Of a stretch of DNA of 64,000 nt, positions 39,101-49,485 are shown piece by piece. The notes beneath the pieces are model-generated. The model saw only the letters and a list, made by a program, of their open reading frames with translations. It made no database searches and was not told the DNA's origin. The number at the start of each line of letters is the position of its first letter. Position 1 is the first letter of the stretch. Origin of the DNA: Tritrichomonas foetus (taxonomy: Eukaryota > Parabasalia > Tritrichomonadida > Tritrichomonadidae); NCBI GenBank assembly GCA_001839685.1, contig MLAK01000722.1:5469-69468 (forward strand), read 5' to 3'. Position numbers and translations under genes: made by a program.

Positions 39101-42100
39101 TCATTTTTCACATACTGATGATGTAAAGAAACTTTTATTTGTATCACCACCACATGAACCTTTTGTTAATGGAATTTTGTCACTTTTGTATAAAATAAAT
39201 TCATTTTCTGAAGATGAAGCAGCCAAACTCATTCAATTCATGATCCAATTTATTGCTTTTAATCCCGTTTATTATTTCTCTTTGAATTCAACATTTTTCT
39301 CATTTTTAAAACTTTTAATGAATAATTCACAGTCAAATCAAAAAATTTTGTATGAAAAGCTTCATTTGATTCATAATTCAATTAATATTAATAAACATAC
39401 ATCTAAGATTTTATTTACAGCATCACATAATCGAAAAGGTCTTCAAAATTTGGGAGCAACATGTTATGCAAACTCTGTCTTTCAACAACTATTTAATACA
39501 TATGAATTTAGATCTGCTTTTCTTGAAGCAAGATGTGAAAGTGAAGACTGGACTTTTGCATTGCAAATGATTTTTGCGCGATTGATGTTTTTCCCATCAT
39601 TGTTTGTCGATACGAAAAGTTTCTTTAAAGTATGGAAAGGTTGGGATGGTCAAACAGTTAAAACACATGAACAACAAGATGCTGTTGAATTTCTACAACT
39701 AATTTTGGATCAAATTAATGAAAAAATTCCCAATATCATTGACATCTTCAAAGGGAAAATTCAACATGATACAATTGGAGTTGGTGTTGACTATCACGCT
39801 GTTTCTGAAGAAGATTTTACAACACTTGGTCTTGAAGTTTGTGATCAAAGAGACATAGAAGATTCACTAACTTCGTTTTTACTTCCAGATTATCACAATG
39901 ATTATTCTGCCGAAGATATTGGCAAAATTGATGTTCAACGTTTCCATAAAATTCACACGGCCCCACAAATTTTAATTATTCAATTGAAAAGATTTACATA
40001 TGATCTTAAAAATAATAGGAGACTTAAAATTTCTAAAAAGTTTAATTTTCCCCATCATCTTGATATAACAAGAGCTATGGTTGATCAATCGTCTAAAATC
40101 GAATATGATTTAATTGGTGTTGTTGTTCATATTGGAAATGCATCAGCTGGTCATTATTTCTCTTACTGTAAAGACTATCGCGATAATCTTGGAAATAATA
40201 CAAAATCAAACATTCATTGTCAATGGATGAGTTGTAATGACACAGTAGTTAAAAGTTTTGACGGTTCACTTTTACCGGAATTGGCATCAGGCGAACATAG
40301 TAGTGGAAATATGCGTGATGATACTGCATATATTCTATTTTACCGACGATCTGATACAAGTGCTCCAATTTCAAATGATTCAAGTATGAATCAAGCCGTT
40401 GTTGAATCTTTAGTCGATGAAATTCAAGATGCACTTCGATCATCAGTTTTAACAAGTGATTCTTATTCACAATTCATTTACGAAATAAGTGATGATGAAG
40501 AAAAAGGTCCTTTTATATTTTCATATATTGTAAAATGCCTGAAAACGTGTAAAAGTGAGAAATTATATGATGAGTTTATCAATAAAGTGAATAATTTAGT
40601 TGAATGTTCACCGGTATTTGCTAATTATGTCACTTCGCAACTTGACTCACATTTTTCAATGCTTCTGGAGAATAATTGCACTTATACGAGAGAAAAATAT
40701 TCACATTTCTTGTGTCACGCTATGCAATATTCAAATGGAATTGAGGTAACAAAGCTAATTAAATTCCTTATATCAAAATTACGCGAATCTGTTAATTATT
40801 GGGGAAATTTTGATGATTTCTTTTTGCCTTTCTTGCAATCAGTCTCGATAAACACTTGCAACAGTGATCTTTTGCCTGTTATCTTTGATTTCCTTCAAAT
40901 ACATGTTCCTGATTATGTCAAATTACATCCCAACGAGCCAGTTTATCAGAAAATCAATTTAAATAATGTTTTTAAACTGTTGGTCGTTCAATTATCATCA
41001 TCTGCAACAAAAGAAGATTATAAATCTATCATATTTTCTAACAACTTTTTGAATAAATGGATTCAATCTCCATACCACGCAGTTGCATTTTCTCAACTAC
41101 TTCGATCTTTTGTCGTCGAATGTCCGGAGCTATCTGCTGTTTATTTTGAATTCCTTGTTCAAAATGCCGCAGATTTGTCACCTGAATCAACTGCAGGACA
41201 TTTTGCAGTTTTGATTAATTCACAAGCAATGTGTAATGATCAGCAAGTTCTTTGGTGCTTTAAATTTTTAAGAACAAAATCGCCTGCTTATTCCCGCGTG
41301 TTTTTTGAACAATTAACAACTAAAATTGTTGAATCTAAAATTGACTTCACTCATCCGCTTCTTCTTCATGGTGACTTATGGATTAATGATTGGTTATTTT
41401 CGCTTGATATTGATTTACGTCGAACAATGAGGAAACTGACAGTTGCTGTATTTAAAGATTCACCAACACATTTACATGAATTGTTAATACTGCTTTTATC
41501 AAAAATGCCTGACTTATGTACTATTTCACTAAAAAGGAAAAAGGATTTATATTTAACAGCACATGGATTATCCCTTGAAAGTTCACTTCCAACAAATACT
41601 TTTTATAGCTTACTTTCATGGACAGTGAAAAAAGGTGATTTATATCATGAATTATGTCAAGCATCTCCACAACTCACTGATACATTAATGGCGCATAAAT
41701 CTCTTCAAATCCGTGATAATTTTCCAATGCAAAGACTTATGGAGGTAATTGGGCTTTGTAAGCCTATAAATGATGTATTTTTCCAAAATGTGTCACCTAA
41801 CAAGTTTTTATCTTCATTTTCGAGCATTGAGTGCCAAGTTGAAGCAAACTCCACAATGGTATTTGATGCTCTCAAGTTTGTACCAAGTAGTCTTATTAAT
41901 GAAGTTTCAAAGTCGGATATTTTTTCAAAATTAGCAGTTTATGGAATAACACAAGAGACTTTCATTAGCAAACAACTCAGTGAATACATTTTCTGTGAAG
42001 TAAATAAAGAATCTGCTCCATGTTTAGCAACTCCTCTATGGCAGAGATGCTTCCATAAAGTTCTCATGCAAGATTCTTTTGCAATGACAAGTCGGAAAAT

Positions 42101-42770
42101 CTTACATTGTTCCCCAAGCACTTCCACAATATTCATGAAGCTTAAATGTCATCTATCTATTGTTGAACATATTAAACATAGTATTAAAAATGGCAATAAA
42201 ATTGATTGTAATGCATTTGAATTACTTAGATCATTAACAGATGCATTTAAAGTCACATTCGAAGGTAAAAAGTCTTGGTTTGGAAAAGATCAAGCTTTGC
42301 CTATTAAACGATTCTGGCAAAAGTATCATCGAATGGTTTCAAATCTTATAAAAGTGCTCATGAACAGTACTGATTTGACAGAAATTGATTCACTTTCGAT
42401 GTTGCTTCGATGTGTTGCTGGTGTAAGTAACGAAATGACAATTTTAATTTTTGAACAACTTGCTCAACATCAAGGAAACATTTTATCAACTGTTTATGAA
42501 AAAGGAATAAATTCAATATCACTTTTAATTGATGTTGTTTCTGAACTAATCTTTCAAAATGTTCTTGAAAACCAACAAAATGTTGTTTTCCAATTTTTAA
42601 TTGACGAATTTTGTTCGTTAATTAAATCAAATATATATAATTATAATGTTTTGGATATATTGAAAAGAAGAATTGATGATATATCAGGGAATTATCCAAA
42701 TTTAAAACCACATGAACAATTCGAAAAATATTTGTCCATTTTACAAGAAAAATTAAGTTATTTTGTTTGA
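36141..42770 (+). CDS. Giant ubiquitin-specific protease (2209 aa)
   Basis: A C19-family deubiquitinase embedded in a long helical scaffold, as in USP34/USP9X. The catalytic domain spans about residues 1098-1450. The Cys box is GLQNLGATCYANSVFQQL with Cys1108; the QQDAVEF block has Asp1180; QILIIQLKRFTYD is the usual central strand; and the His box is HIGNASAGHYFSY with His1338. WMSCNDTVVKSF shortly after supplies the third triad residue. The first ~1080 residues and the C-terminal ~750 are alpha-helical repeat-like sequence, and a ubiquitin-like fold around residues 675-740 (FLLLRPDTFTLHLNGK) is plausible. All triad residues are present, so an active enzyme is expected. It would remove ubiquitin from substrates; the targets cannot be inferred. 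The size fits USP34-class enzymes. Confidence 0.93.
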   Translation: MNQDFKEWIDHIYSSLSNQAKLSKTYTDLLSQINSIHKTGFLMNEFQNNTDEFIDVYSPRIITEILNLTPSDQLYTQQLNQILEAYINLIPLFLFSNHKKFSKSAQKIVIEKDYPFYSSTVTNSFSFLSSSPYYTSNLKLFLNSDILNTCKSFFEKNENVIPDVYYSVIFLLNNFRTQWDKKTFKSFYTLFVTSFLTMINKIEDNSFRNVNENQIISIFNMLFDIIEQDMTLHNNLLNSQIEFCLRMLCSDYLNKQFCALKVLQTIENIPDDIFLRIKNDQILQKVLTNLHKDLIPGFAWLLKSMVVKGYIDPRHLIELWEITLAKYTSSIDTWADVITDLDPEIEELFWQKVAKTRSFPLTVYPFLRKISNKANESQKKMMFQCLFQQIFTIATTEETENAIVLTIAFYLPRDPDFRSSVQDQCIDLIKNNLHIRFSLSVLKKLAFYFNANESRELFHIFLDIKPNLSENTEQYMEFLVSDMRHFDSVLTEEESKRFESLMTKILPEKSAQVQKFFEDIARTQKVIFPTSFFTFAISRLCSASQNTESYVDLLISLFKEVNRKSFESSMLFNELWIRTVNNLICAEDIWNFLYATSSTKVASFLSKLYSNCRESGALQIFVKKCLREPANVGSLTALAKSIEQREGIDAKKKKINKWEIKDKNLIEVKMFGDYKGVLLLPPQIQPQRLKGMISNFLLLRPDTFTLHLNGKTLPTDTVLFTNESELEIKIIGKDLHIPMRPTSYLKEEESKFLVSLLSSDNQQINETALKIVNILPTVQSEMDILTGEKIDWEKIFDSTHQSLLLYRLNAIGNLLQTDWYIRFRDEGGAEYLYKKLVIEKHLYRSHSIILKILECLIASNDPFFIKFSQKDFEILIDLIFEEVDQNESNSELLFTILKSASVYNYSKLFSVEKFDNLITKSIFHRNKHFRESICSILLLNQQRNKFLLNLLPESDCAFCDDYYQILVDSTEPRNADLFQKLTDLLISHFSHTDDVKKLLFVSPPHEPFVNGILSLLYKINSFSEDEAAKLIQFMIQFIAFNPVYYFSLNSTFFSFLKLLMNNSQSNQKILYEKLHLIHNSININKHTSKILFTASHNRKGLQNLGATCYANSVFQQLFNTYEFRSAFLEARCESEDWTFALQMIFARLMFFPSLFVDTKSFFKVWKGWDGQTVKTHEQQDAVEFLQLILDQINEKIPNIIDIFKGKIQHDTIGVGVDYHAVSEEDFTTLGLEVCDQRDIEDSLTSFLLPDYHNDYSAEDIGKIDVQRFHKIHTAPQILIIQLKRFTYDLKNNRRLKISKKFNFPHHLDITRAMVDQSSKIEYDLIGVVVHIGNASAGHYFSYCKDYRDNLGNNTKSNIHCQWMSCNDTVVKSFDGSLLPELASGEHSSGNMRDDTAYILFYRRSDTSAPISNDSSMNQAVVESLVDEIQDALRSSVLTSDSYSQFIYEISDDEEKGPFIFSYIVKCLKTCKSEKLYDEFINKVNNLVECSPVFANYVTSQLDSHFSMLLENNCTYTREKYSHFLCHAMQYSNGIEVTKLIKFLISKLRESVNYWGNFDDFFLPFLQSVSINTCNSDLLPVIFDFLQIHVPDYVKLHPNEPVYQKINLNNVFKLLVVQLSSSATKEDYKSIIFSNNFLNKWIQSPYHAVAFSQLLRSFVVECPELSAVYFEFLVQNAADLSPESTAGHFAVLINSQAMCNDQQVLWCFKFLRTKSPAYSRVFFEQLTTKIVESKIDFTHPLLLHGDLWINDWLFSLDIDLRRTMRKLTVAVFKDSPTHLHELLILLLSKMPDLCTISLKRKKDLYLTAHGLSLESSLPTNTFYSLLSWTVKKGDLYHELCQASPQLTDTLMAHKSLQIRDNFPMQRLMEVIGLCKPINDVFFQNVSPNKFLSSFSSIECQVEANSTMVFDALKFVPSSLINEVSKSDIFSKLAVYGITQETFISKQLSEYIFCEVNKESAPCLATPLWQRCFHKVLMQDSFAMTSRKILHCSPSTSTIFMKLKCHLSIVEHIKHSIKNGNKIDCNAFELLRSLTDAFKVTFEGKKSWFGKDQALPIKRFWQKYHRMVSNLIKVLMNSTDLTEIDSLSMLLRCVAGVSNEMTILIFEQLAQHQGNILSTVYEKGINSISLLIDVVSELIFQNVLENQQNVVFQFLIDEFCSLIKSNIYNYNVLDILKRRIDDISGNYPNLKPHEQFEKYLSILQEKLSYFV

Positions 42771-43028
42771 AATATATATATATATACACCTATAATAAAT
42801 ATGTTTTTATAGATTACTCAACTTTTTTATTTCCTCCTCCCACTGATCATTTTTTTTCTTTCAAATTACTTTATATAACTCATATCAACATTCCCAAAAA
42901 ATGATTTTGTAATAAATTTGATAATGCAGTTTCTTTAGAGATTTGTGACTTCGATTTTAAAATATCTGACCAAAAAAATAAGATATATATTTGTTGTTCT
43001 ATTTTACTAAAATAATTACAAACATTTT

Positions 43029-46000
43029 TTAGGATTCCGATTTTTCTTTTGCTGGCGGTAAAATAATGTATGTATGTTGATTTCCTAGGCCTGTAATGGT
43101 GATATTATTCCCTCTTTCTTGAAGTTTTAACTCAAGAGGTGCGCATACAAGATCAGCTGTATCTTGGCTAATGTGAACTCTATCAGGAAGTGAAGTTACT
43201 TCAAGTTCTTCGGCAATGGCAACAACATTTCCAATAGCTTCGAAAAGTGGTTTTTCTTTTCCTAAAACTCCACAAATTAAAGGACCACCGGTATTGATCC
43301 CAATTCTTGTTTGGAGCTTGATTTGGAGTTGTTGATTAACTCTGGGGATAATATCAAGCATTGTTAATCCAAGTTTCACTATTTCTTTTGCAGCTTCTTC
43401 AATTGGGCCATCACCTTCAAACAACCCAGCAGCACAAACATAAGCATCACCAATAGTTTTAAGTTTTGTAACTCGACTTGCCATTCCTAAAGCAGAGTCG
43501 AATTCAGTGAACAATAGATTCAATGTTGTCATGATTTCTTTGGCACTTTTTGAAGTACATAGTTGTGTGAATGAAACAATATCCGAAAACATAATACTAG
43601 CTTTTTCAACATTAAACGAAATTTCATTTTGCCCATTTAGCAAGGAAACTGCAATTAAATGTGGCAAAATTTGATCGAGAAGCTCTTCAACGTTTGCTTT
43701 TTCTTTACGAAGTTGTGTTTGTGCTTTGATTAATTCTGATCTATCAGTAATAATTAAAGCTAATGTTGTAGCTCTGTAAAACTTTCCGTTGTGTTTGGTT
43801 TGAGCTACCAAAGAAATTCTTACTTCCAATTCTTTATCATCTGATGAGAAAATAGAAGTTTCAGCAGATATTGATTGGAAAGGTGCTGTTGTTCCTTCTC
43901 TGAGTTTATCAATTGCTTCATAAATGGCTGTTATGTCCTTATTAAACAAATTTTTCACAGAAACACCTAAAACTTCTTCAGGTGAATTTAAAACCATTTC
44001 ATGATATTTTCTATTTGATGCAATGACGGTTCCATCAGGTGATAAAACTAAAACTCCTTCTAGAATGAAATCAATTAACGGTGTTGAGTTCCCATTATCA
44101 CTTGTTTTCTCTCTGTTTATTCCACGATTTGGTCTATCAAAATCTCCTTGCAAGAAACGTAACAAGAAAGGAGACTCAGCAATACATTCAGGTGGCATTA
44201 AAATAATTGGTTTCAGTAAAAGCGAAAAATTCGGATGCATTTTTACCCATGCAAGAAAATAAGATATTATTGGAATACCAATCAAAAAAGCAAAACTTAT
44301 TACCATTGCGACAATATCCATAACACGTGCGCTATGTCTTACATTAATGGCAAATTCTAGGAATACATCTTTAAATTGTGGGATTTCAGAAGTTATCATT
44401 TTACTCATAACTGGGTAAAACAATTGCCACCAGCCACCTATCATTCCAGCATTTGTATACTCATCAGGTGATGAGACAAATCGATGAATATGTGAAAAGA
44501 TGAAATTAATGTCTGTATCAAATGATGTACAGTTTTGATCTTTGGTCCTATTACTGGTAACTGTAGCACAAGTCTCATGAAGTAGTTTAACAACTTCGAC
44601 AGGTCTTGAAACAATCAATCCAATTTGGAAACGATCGTCATCACCATACATCAGTGACCGATACTTCAAAATTATTGTATCTAAATATTCAAGCATTTGT
44701 TTCATATGGTCTTCTTGATTGGTCAGAATTGGGAACTGAGAAATTAATTTAAATACTGACAAATATAATTTAGAAACGGTTAACACTAAAGATGAAGAAA
44801 GTTCAAATCCTGTGGTAACTATTTTTGCTTGATTCAAGTGTTGTGTATGAGAAATGGTGCATAATATTCCGGGAATACAAAGAAGAATATATAAAAGAAT
44901 AAAAACTGCTAAAACTTGAGGAATTTGATATGAACTTATTGGTGGACGTTGTTGTTTCATACTGGAAAGTAATTGAACTTCGCTTTCATCTATGATTTGT
45001 GCATTTCCATAATTATCAATTAGCCTCTGAAGAACCTTAATAGGTATAAATGAATAAATATCCAAAAAAAAGTTAAACTCTTTCCAGATTGAATAAATTA
45101 AAACGCCCGCCAAAATTAGTGTAGTTATGAAGCCAATTGCAAAGATTGAATAAACAAATAAATCAATAAAGCGCTTCATTTGATGGTCTGATTCTACAAC
45201 TAAAATACTTAATTGTGAAGTCATCGTTTCAATTGCGTCACAAGCAGCAGGGAACAAAAGAGCTACTTGGTAAATTTCTGGACAAGGTTCAGAAAATGTT
45301 CCATTTGATGATTTAGGTGAAACCGAGACAGCTCTTGCACGAACTTGAAGAAGTCTGACTATATCAAGAAAACTTTTATTAACATTTTCTATTTCCCCTG
45401 TTAAAATTGGTGTTTCAACAAATCTGTCAATCCAGTGACGCATATAATCAAGTGGTAAAACAGAATGATATAAAAACACACCTGTTAATGTATCATCAAA
45501 AGCTAAAGTTAAATTGTTTAATTTCATTCTCATGAATGATATATTAAAACCTTCTGGATTTAAACTCTGAGTATTCGAACTAATAAATTCTACTGTTGTA
45601 GCAAGAGTTTCACCAGCAAGTTCCGCAAGTGTGTGAAGTTCCACAGCAATTTGTGTTTGATGTTGCATTCTTATTCTGTTTGCACTAACAAACGCTAATA
45701 CAATTAAATTCAAGCAAGCTGCAAAAATAGCAATTGCTGTAGCTGTAAAAATAAATTTCTTTGGTGAATAAATTGGACGTGCTTCAACAGACGAATAAAT
45801 TGAGCTTTGTGTTTTTTCGATTGCATTTTGATTGTCAGAAAATTCACTCAAGAAAATGGAACTTCGAATCGAAGAAGCTCTCGTTAATTGTGCAAGTGAA
45901 ACTGTATCGTTTTGAGAAGATTGTTTAATTTCAGTTTTTCTCCGTGCAACCTCTTGTTCAACAACATTAGCTAATTGAACATTTCCTTGAATTTCCTCCA

Positions 46001-47522
46001 CAAATCTCCGAAATTCGATCATTACGAAATCGTAGTTTGGATTTTCGAATATTAAATTCGTAAACATATTAAAAATACGATTAGTTTCTTCATGTAATTG
46101 GCAGCAATGAATATAAGCTTCATCCCAATGCCTTCTTGTAACTGCTCCCCAAAAATGAGCAATATGTTGTTGGGGAATTTCATATAATTTACGAATTCTT
46201 TCTAATTTTAACTTTAATTTATTTTCTTGTGTTGGAAGTCTCACAAAAATTTGATATGCCAGCAAATCTTGAAAAGTAGTAAATGGTTTAATATCTACTG
46301 CAGTACTCAGCATATCTAAGATTTCCAGATATGGAGCATGTTGAACAAAAGATAAATATAAACAAAAAATCATTAAATTTTGATTATTAGGCCATCTAGT
46401 CAATGACCAATTGGGCAGATTCTGGTTTGAGATACAAGGAGCTGTATAAACAAGCCCAAGTTTCATTAAATAAATACATTGGTGAGCAGTTTCGATTTTT
46501 TCGGTCATTTCTTCAAACGGCAAATATAAAATATCAATGTCTTTTTTAAGCTGATTAAACTGAAATCTTGACTCAACAACAATCAAAGCAATTGTGACAA
46601 CAAGTGCACATAATAGCATATAAAAAGATTGAACTTTAAAAATTGAGTGGAATAAAGTAAATAAACTGAAACAAAATAACATTATAAATTCAGCAGATGC
46701 AATAGTTTTACCAATTGGTAATACAAAGCTATCATGTTTCCATACAAAATAGAAACCAATAACACCACCAATAATCCCTAAACAATTTATAACCAAAGCT
46801 GCCCAATTGTCAAACATTACAAAAAATTCAGCAAGAAAACTAAAAACTAAAATAAAAAATGTTTGAAATTTGGCTAAAAATGGTTCAGTTGGCCACATAC
46901 AACAACAATCTTTAATATCCATGTTCGGTGATGACTGAACACAATCAATAACTATTTCTAGTAAATAAAAGTAGCCAAAATAAGTACCAATTCCAACAAA
47001 AGCATATAAATTTACAACTTTATCATCCAAACTTGACAATGGTCTGATAAAATAACAACAAGTTGATGCAACTTGTGGAATGATCATTGGAATAATTATT
47101 GTTCCAATTGTGTGAAGTGTTCGAACAAGTAATCGGGAAAAAACTCGAGTTTTAATATAATAACTATTAAATCGATGATAAAGAATGAACCAAAGTCCAA
47201 CAATCACCATATATGCAAATAACAATGTGATGATTATTGGCTCGCTTGTTTGGTCAAAATAAAATCTTTGGAAAAATATTAAAACACTTTTGATAATAAA
47301 TGAAAATTGTGAATCATTAAGAATATTTGACACTGTACAGGCTGTTCCGAATCCAAGAAATTGAATAAAAATGATAATTCTCAAAATTATGGTGATGATG
47401 GATGGGATGGCACTAACTCGATTCATTACACTAGCCAAAGGTCTTCTCGATTCTGAAATCATGTCAAATCCAAGCTTATGGATTGCTACACTCTCACTGT
47501 GTCGCGAAGACGCGTCATCCAT
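43029..47522 (-). CDS. Adenylyl cyclase-like membrane protein with PAS domain (1497 aa)
   Basis: The frame is open to a GTG at 47603, but the first ATG is at 47522. The N-terminal ~330 residues contain about ten hydrophobic spans. After a helical region come two further membrane spans with extracellular loops (spans near 615, 785, 885 and 1090), then a PAS domain (~1145-1275), a signalling helix, and a class III cyclase domain (~1300-1490). Metal aspartates are present: Asp1314 in MFSDIVSFT and Asp1359 in TIGDAYV. Lys1355 (LKTIGD) favours ATP over GTP. However, the motif that should read VNxAxR is VAIAEE: the transition-state Asn is Ala1435 and the Arg is Glu1439. Activity may be altered or need a partner subunit. 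Trichomonads have large families of such proteins; the ligand is unknown. Confidence 0.88.
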   Translation of the reverse strand: MDDASSRHSESVAIHKLGFDMISESRRPLASVMNRVSAIPSIITIILRIIIFIQFLGFGTACTVSNILNDSQFSFIIKSVLIFFQRFYFDQTSEPIIITLLFAYMVIVGLWFILYHRFNSYYIKTRVFSRLLVRTLHTIGTIIIPMIIPQVASTCCYFIRPLSSLDDKVVNLYAFVGIGTYFGYFYLLEIVIDCVQSSPNMDIKDCCCMWPTEPFLAKFQTFFILVFSFLAEFFVMFDNWAALVINCLGIIGGVIGFYFVWKHDSFVLPIGKTIASAEFIMLFCFSLFTLFHSIFKVQSFYMLLCALVVTIALIVVESRFQFNQLKKDIDILYLPFEEMTEKIETAHQCIYLMKLGLVYTAPCISNQNLPNWSLTRWPNNQNLMIFCLYLSFVQHAPYLEILDMLSTAVDIKPFTTFQDLLAYQIFVRLPTQENKLKLKLERIRKLYEIPQQHIAHFWGAVTRRHWDEAYIHCCQLHEETNRIFNMFTNLIFENPNYDFVMIEFRRFVEEIQGNVQLANVVEQEVARRKTEIKQSSQNDTVSLAQLTRASSIRSSIFLSEFSDNQNAIEKTQSSIYSSVEARPIYSPKKFIFTATAIAIFAACLNLIVLAFVSANRIRMQHQTQIAVELHTLAELAGETLATTVEFISSNTQSLNPEGFNISFMRMKLNNLTLAFDDTLTGVFLYHSVLPLDYMRHWIDRFVETPILTGEIENVNKSFLDIVRLLQVRARAVSVSPKSSNGTFSEPCPEIYQVALLFPAACDAIETMTSQLSILVVESDHQMKRFIDLFVYSIFAIGFITTLILAGVLIYSIWKEFNFFLDIYSFIPIKVLQRLIDNYGNAQIIDESEVQLLSSMKQQRPPISSYQIPQVLAVFILLYILLCIPGILCTISHTQHLNQAKIVTTGFELSSSLVLTVSKLYLSVFKLISQFPILTNQEDHMKQMLEYLDTIILKYRSLMYGDDDRFQIGLIVSRPVEVVKLLHETCATVTSNRTKDQNCTSFDTDINFIFSHIHRFVSSPDEYTNAGMIGGWWQLFYPVMSKMITSEIPQFKDVFLEFAINVRHSARVMDIVAMVISFAFLIGIPIISYFLAWVKMHPNFSLLLKPIILMPPECIAESPFLLRFLQGDFDRPNRGINREKTSDNGNSTPLIDFILEGVLVLSPDGTVIASNRKYHEMVLNSPEEVLGVSVKNLFNKDITAIYEAIDKLREGTTAPFQSISAETSIFSSDDKELEVRISLVAQTKHNGKFYRATTLALIITDRSELIKAQTQLRKEKANVEELLDQILPHLIAVSLLNGQNEISFNVEKASIMFSDIVSFTQLCTSKSAKEIMTTLNLLFTEFDSALGMASRVTKLKTIGDAYVCAAGLFEGDGPIEEAAKEIVKLGLTMLDIIPRVNQQLQIKLQTRIGINTGGPLICGVLGKEKPLFEAIGNVVAIAEELEVTSLPDRVHISQDTADLVCAPLELKLQERGNNITITGLGNQHTYIILPPAKEKSES

Positions 47523-47997
47523 AAAAACCAAATTATTATAGAAAAAGTTGAGAGAGTTTTGAAAAGTGAATTTATGTATAGAATTTTCAGTAATAACGTG
47601 CACAATAGTAAAATCATATATAAAAAGTGAGATTTATTTTCTACTTTCACAAATTATATGGGTGGATCTATCAATTTTTGATATATATTTTCAAAGGATT
47701 TTTGGTCAGACAAATGAGGAATTTTGATAACCAGTTACTACAAAAAGTGCACTGGATTTAGCTGAAATTTTGCATAAAGATTAATCTTTATAAAAATGAA
47801 CTTCACATAAAGAGAGGACCAAAAAAATCCTGGAAATTTGAATCCAATTTTACAATAATTATGATCGCTCTAATTCTATCAATTCTTTTGATGTCATAAA
47901 AAATATCATCAATCACATTTTCCTAAAAAAAATAATTCCGATCGAAATGTAAAAAAAAAGTTAATTAACAAACGCACATTTAATGAATAAATTAATT
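47523..47997. other. Intergenic region
   Basis: 475 bases, no supported gene. It contains the 5' flank of the cyclase gene and the 3' flank of the MUS81-like gene. No repeat was recognised. Confidence 0.5.
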
Positions 47998-49185
47998 TCA
48001 AATAATACTGGAAAAAAGATGAATAATAGACTCGGTTGTATTTTTCCTTGGTCTTCGTCCCCATTTTAAATATATATCTTGAGCCAATTCTTCATTCGGA
48101 TTTATGTAATGTTTAATCGCATGAATTAATTGATGAGGTGTTTGATAACTTGCAGACAAATTTGCTGCTAAATTGGGTCCAGCACCAGGTATCAATTTTA
48201 ATTGTTCTTTCCAAACGCTTCCAATTGTTTTTGCATATTTTTGTTCTTGACATAGTTTTTCGACTTCTTCAAACGTTCCGATTGTTTTCCAATTATTTTC
48301 TAAAAACGAAGAAAGTTTTACCAAATATGAAGTTATCAATGGAACAGTTTCAGCAAAAATAATATTAATTCCATACTCTAAATTCATTCTAATTTTCAAT
48401 TCAGAATGACTTGGACTTTCTTTTGATGGAATAATTATAATTTTTAATGAAAAAGGTGAAGCACTTAAATTTTTTTTGATATATTCATCATTTGCAGAAG
48501 TAATATTGGCAAATTGAATTATAACATCATAAATTTGATCACCATTCGAAAACCAAATCGAGCCAATTGGTAATTTTTGTCCTTCCCATTCAATTTTTGA
48601 GCGAACTAAAATTTCTTTCACATCAACACTCACTCTGCATTCAATTTCAGCAGTTGAAACGATAGCTGATAAAGTTGGATGTTGTGATGGGTATTTAAAT
48701 CTTGAACCAAAAATTTTATTTGAAAGTTCTAAGCCCTTTTCTGTCAAACTGAAAAATGGTTTTATTCCTTGACTTTTTTCAACTAAATTGTGAGAAATTA
48801 AAATATTCATGGAACTCCACGAATTGTAACTTTGTTTAGGTGAGTCTAAATTATTCTTTTGAATTGATTTGTTTCCAATGCGATTTTCAATGTCAGGCTT
48901 TTGAAGCTTTTTGGGGTATTCAGTGTGAAGAACATGTAACATTTTTCTTGGAATTGATCCTTCTTTAGGAATATAATGATCTTCTTTAGAAGCAAAGAAC
49001 TTTTTGAATAATAATAAAATATAATCATCAACACCAATTAGATCAGCAGCATCTTCCATATTTAATTCAAGTGGACAAATTTTAATGTTTTCAATTACAG
49101 TTTCAATTGTGTGATATTTTATTGAACTAATTTTATCATTCAGACGATCCATGAGGAAAGCAATGAGAGATTCATTTCTCTCCAT
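47998..49185 (-). CDS. MUS81: MUS81-like protein with degenerate nuclease motif
   Basis: 395 residues with the domain order of the structure-specific endonuclease subunit MUS81: N-terminal helix-hairpin region (~1-65), winged helix (~79-160, with YNSWSSMNILISHNLVEKS and FSLTEKGLELSNKIF, which match the family closely), ERCC4-type nuclease fold (~180-300) and a C-terminal helix-hairpin-helix (~325-390, QLKLIPGAGPNLA). MUS81 with EME1 resolves branched DNA. Here the diagnostic ERKxxxD is replaced by QFANITS (224-230) and the GDxxW-like segment is weak (LPIGSIWF). The protein therefore looks catalytically dead, like EME1 or FANCM-type partners, although the winged helix is a MUS81 trait. It is about 150 residues shorter than human MUS81. 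The frame is intact, so this is not an obvious pseudogene. Confidence 0.8.
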   Translation of the reverse strand: MERNESLIAFLMDRLNDKISSIKYHTIETVIENIKICPLELNMEDAADLIGVDDYILLLFKKFFASKEDHYIPKEGSIPRKMLHVLHTEYPKKLQKPDIENRIGNKSIQKNNLDSPKQSYNSWSSMNILISHNLVEKSQGIKPFFSLTEKGLELSNKIFGSRFKYPSQHPTLSAIVSTAEIECRVSVDVKEILVRSKIEWEGQKLPIGSIWFSNGDQIYDVIIQFANITSANDEYIKKNLSASPFSLKIIIIPSKESPSHSELKIRMNLEYGINIIFAETVPLITSYLVKLSSFLENNWKTIGTFEEVEKLCQEQKYAKTIGSVWKEQLKLIPGAGPNLAANLSASYQTPHQLIHAIKHYINPNEELAQDIYLKWGRRPRKNTTESIIHLFSSII

Positions 49186-49485
49186 CTATAAACCTGAATA
49201 AACGGTCCTTTTATTAAATTTTTCTTTGACTGGCAAAAAAAAGACAAAATATCGTTATCTTTATCAAAATATCAAATATTTATTAACTAATCTAATATAT
49301 ACCTAGAGACTCTACTATAAATGTGAAATATATTAAAAGTATTCTGTATTTCTGGAATATTCGAAATACGAAAACGCTCAATGATTTTTTTCAATTCACA
49401 AAAATTCTAAATGCTATATTCAAAAGAATCTATCGTAGTAGTGAAATTTCATAGTAATATCAGAATCAGATTCAATTAGATATTC
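49186..49485. other. Divergent intergenic region with Inr-like motif
   Basis: 300 bases between the MUS81-like and ankyrin genes. TCATA at 49449-49453 (A+1 at 49451) is 35 bases before the plus-strand ATG at 49486. Nothing else is recognised. Confidence 0.4.
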
